DNA of 64,000 nucleotides, taken from Oasisia sp. SBJ-2009 (lineage: Eukaryota; Annelida; Polychaeta; Sabellida; Siboglinidae). Where the stretch lies: NCBI GenBank assembly GCA_964017155.1, contig OZ024855.1, forward strand, positions 59,392,368-59,456,367, written 5' to 3'. The notes under the pieces are model-generated. The model was not told the DNA's origin. It did no database searches and was given only the letters and a program-made list of their open reading frames with translations. Position 1 is the stretch's first letter. Each line of letters begins with the position of its first letter. Made by a program: the position numbers and the translations under genes. This document shows, one piece after another, positions 61,200-64,000 of the stretch.

Positions 61200-61885
61200 C
61201 CCAAAATCAAAGATCCTCGGTCAATTCCATAATGGCGATCTTCTCTCGCCGTCTCGCACCTCGGCTCGCACGCTGGGTGTGTCACTTGTGCAACAGATGC
61301 TTCTCTCACTTGTGCTACAAATGATTCCTCTGTCGGATCCATTTTCTATTGTGATTTATCCAAAACCACTAACAACTAGCGTCTCTTCTAAGAATAAGTC
61401 TAACGCAAAACACTTCCGATATCTTTGTAAACAAAAGAAGAAATAGTCCCGATAGACCTTCCGGTCGTAAGCCCCGCCCCTTGAAGGCTGTCAAAACAGA
61501 GAGCGTAAAAATTAAAATGTTTCATTGGTTCAAAATCGTCGGTATTTAATTTCACCTTTTTATTTCGAATGCAAATAAATATTATTTGTGGATACATAGG
61601 ACACCTATCGTGTACAATAAGGCACCATATTTTTGTTTTTGCGTAGAAATGTCTAATTATGAAGAAAACCGGATTTTTTTTTTACATGGGCTAGATAGAA
61701 GGTAATCAAACCACTCGGCTTGGAATAAAGATGGCGATACGCAGTGTTCTTTGACGACGATTTAGGCATTGGAAAATATTTGTTTTCCAGTTTGTCTGAT
61801 AAGTGAATGTGGTTCTGCCACCATTAATGTATACTTATATAGTGTACATTTAGGTATATGGAATGTTACAACTGTGTTTCACTTC
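61200..61885. other. right part of the possible TTAA element
   Basis: No further coding segment recognised. An AATAAA occurs at about 61573-61580, in GCAAATAAATATT. Confidence 0.35.
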
Positions 61886-62227
61886 CCCTTTAAACATATT
61901 TTGCTGCATCATCCACTTATGACCATTCGTTTCAAAGGTAACCCCATTAGAGCATATATATTGATTATGTTGTGAATAATAATCTAGCGGCCTGAATGGT
62001 CAATTCTACTGATGCCAAGAGCTTTCTGCGAACCAAGAGACGCAGCTCTTCAACATTGTTTGCTGTCCGTTGCCATATATTGAGAATACGGTAAAGTATT
62101 CTCGGGGATTTCGCCAAGACTAAGTCTCGAAAATTCGTGTGGAGAAATAATGCTCAATGCAAGGTTTAATGGTTACGGGAAATAAAAAACAATAAGCAAA
62201 TATCCGTTTCCATGTACACATATAGAT

Positions 62228-63062
62228 TAAAGGACAAACAAAGTTAAATTTTACGTGGCATACACCTAATAGAGTTAATATAAAGTAACAATTTCCACAT
62301 ATACTCAATTTTTTAACGCCAGCGGTTTACCAGAAAAATATTTTTTAACACCCAGCTATCCAAATTATATGCGCTACCCCATCTTAGACTAAGAATGACG
62401 TCACGAAGGTGATCGATGCGCTCTCCACGTAGATACCCTGCATAGGGTTTGGTTGTTGTCATGAAATGGCTGCAACTCGGCAACGCGCGTAACATGCTGA
62501 TGACGGTAAATATAAAGTTGTATATTATTGTTATCGCTGAAATCATCCCATCAACTGATGATACATGTCTACATCAAAGCATTTCTCCTCAAAATGGACC
62601 GAGCAAAGTGACAAACAGTACGCCCGCAAATCACCAACGTGAATCCATTGCTTCAATACTACCGGTTGTTTCAACTATTATTGCAACCGTATGCCGAACA
62701 CGAAGGCATAATTACTCAAGTTTACCATAGATTTAACCACAGATTTAGATATACGTCTATAAGCAGCTGCTAGATGTCACGCCAACTGAACGAACTGTCG
62801 AAGACTCGAAGTTGTTGACCCTTAACGACGTCGCCGGAAGCTGACCGAGATATAGAATGCCGCGCGCTGAATGGCCAAGCCAAATTAACCCTTCACCTAT
62901 GGCGACGTCTAGACCATCGTGGATTTCGTTAGAATTTTAGACTTTAAAGTCACATTCTGAGTAAACCGCTGACGTTAAAAAATTGAGTATATGTGGAAAT
63001 TGTTACTTTGTATAAACTCTATTAGGTGTATGACACGAAGCCGTAGCCTTTTTTGTCCTTTA
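62228..63062. mobile_element. 0.8-kb MITE with ~100-bp inverted arms
   Basis: The left arm (about 62228-62331) and right arm (about 62960-63062) are reverse complements, sharing CATACACCTAATAGAGTT, AAAGTAACAATTTCCACATA, TACTCAATTTTTTAACG and CAGCGGTTTAC. The outer ends both have AAAGGACAAA. The interior has no intact ORF. The right end abuts a (TA)n array. Confidence 0.75.
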
Positions 63063-63084
63063 CCATTTTTCCTACACCAATTGT

Positions 63085-63089
<5 letters not shown>

Positions 63090-63142
<53 letters not shown>
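63090..63142. repeat. (TA)n microsatellite
   Basis: Pure TA run just outside the right arm of the MITE. Confidence 0.95.
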
Positions 63143-63144
63143 TA

Positions 63145-64000
63145 TAAAATATATTTGTATTGCCGTCTGTGTACCGATACCGACGGAAACGTTAGATTTA
63201 ATGTTCGAACTATGTGGTCGCGTGGTTTATTTTTTTACTTCGTCGTTGAAATATCTTGCATCAGGAATGTAGTTTTCCATGCACCAGAGCATGTGTACAA
63301 GGTTACCCTTTGAGTAGAAACGAGCGTCAGAGTGATTTTCACAGGAACCCATTTTATTGAAACAAATTAAGCCAAACAAGTACACTTTCTCTGCGTTTCG
63401 CAGACTTTACGTAGCAAACATACACTCAGTTCAACGTCAGAAAGAAACGTTATAATCCATAATATCGATAGATGTAGGATCAGCTGCTTTATGCAACCAA
63501 ACCATTGTTTTGTCGGCTAATTGTTTAAACAATATTGGAACCGTAATATCATTGTCTGTTCCTCTATGGTGTCTAGTGTGTGTATTATATCGAAATATAT
63601 GACACTAATTCATTCTGACGCTTGTTTCAATAAAAATGCCAATTTCATTAACCTGCTCTTAATACCTGGAAAGTATATTTAGGCTATTATGTCCTGGTTC
63701 GAGCAGACACCAATATATAACGTTACATTCCAGCATCACAAAAGCGAGGCAAAATACATAGATTAAAAAATATACATAGCATACAATGCTGTGGTATTTC
63801 TAATTCACAAATTTTTTATGATTTATTTTTGGTTTGATGGGCACGGATATAATATGAATTCAAGCATGAATTTACTTCCTTTAACTTGTATCAGTGTGTA
63901 ACGTACAATTGTATTCAACGCCACGTGCCCTATAAATATTTACTCCCAACAAAGTAATTGACGTGCGCTTGAAGTATGCCAAGTAACGAAAACACTGTCA
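63145..64000. other. right end of window, no feature
   Basis: AT-rich sequence; no exon, repeat or RNA gene recognised. Confidence 0.4.

Larger units (their letters stand above)
55564..61889. mobile_element. possible 6.3-kb TTAA-flanked DNA transposon (Kolobok- or piggyBac-like target)
   Basis: The left end TTAA|AGGGGGACTGAAGC (TTAA at 55560-55563) and right end GTTTCACTTCCCCT|TTAA (TTAA at 61890-61893) have termini that match as inverted repeats at 11 of 14 bases. TTAA duplication is used by Kolobok and piggyBac superfamilies. The interior contains coding-like fragments (59671-60093 and 60879-61197) but no transposase core that I can recognise. The TIR is short, so this is tentative. Confidence 0.35.

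Overview
This is eukaryotic, intron-rich and very repeat-rich DNA, not a bacterial or organellar segment. Coding exons have GT/AG borders and consistent splice phases. Simple-sequence arrays, several classes of retroelement (APE-type LINEs, a DIRS-like tyrosine-recombinase element, a Penelope-like fragment) and DNA transposons fill the introns and spacers. Extracellular VWA and MAM modules together with this repeat mix suggest an invertebrate animal, most likely a marine lophotrochozoan such as a mollusc. The species cannot be named from the sequence.

Region 1 (3.3-35.9 kb, + strand) is one host gene. Nine exons join in phase: VWA1 (3296-3937), VWA2 (10093-10695), a Pro/Thr-rich linker (11195-11302), MAM-A in three exons (15947-16184, 19677-19884, 22346-22433) and MAM-B in three exons (27089-27293, 33445-33646, 35599-35679). 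They give about 790 residues of a secreted or extracellular-matrix VWA-VWA-MAM-MAM protein, ending in a stop with an AATAAA 171 bases downstream. The 5' end, with start codon and signal peptide, was not found and lies upstream or in the first 3.3 kb. One intron begins with GC instead of GT. VWA1 has lost its metal site while VWA2 keeps it. MAM-B has lost one canonical cysteine pair.

Region 2 is the material inside those introns: LINE remnants, a 1.75-kb perfect hexamer satellite, a 1.8-kb foldback element, a 59-bp minisatellite, small inverted-repeat elements, a Penelope-type GIY-YIG remnant, and an element with roughly 650-bp inverted arms enclosing a decayed ORF of a dispersed invertebrate family whose biology I do not know. 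More fragments of related ORFs lie at 5.5 and 31.8-32.6 kb.

Region 3 (36-64 kb) is almost entirely mobile DNA. A decayed DIRS-like element (37.1-38.5 kb) is followed by a TIR element of about 14 kb flanked by TA (40,583-54,560). It contains a decayed pogo-like reading frame, an exon with an AT-hook-like motif, and two nested LINEs. One LINE is full length, has an intact 1043-residue ORF and a perfect 13-bp target-site duplication. After it come a nested hairpin element, a possible 6.3-kb TTAA-flanked element (55,564-61,889) and an 0.8-kb MITE. The long reading frames over simple repeats encode only alternating residues and are not genes.
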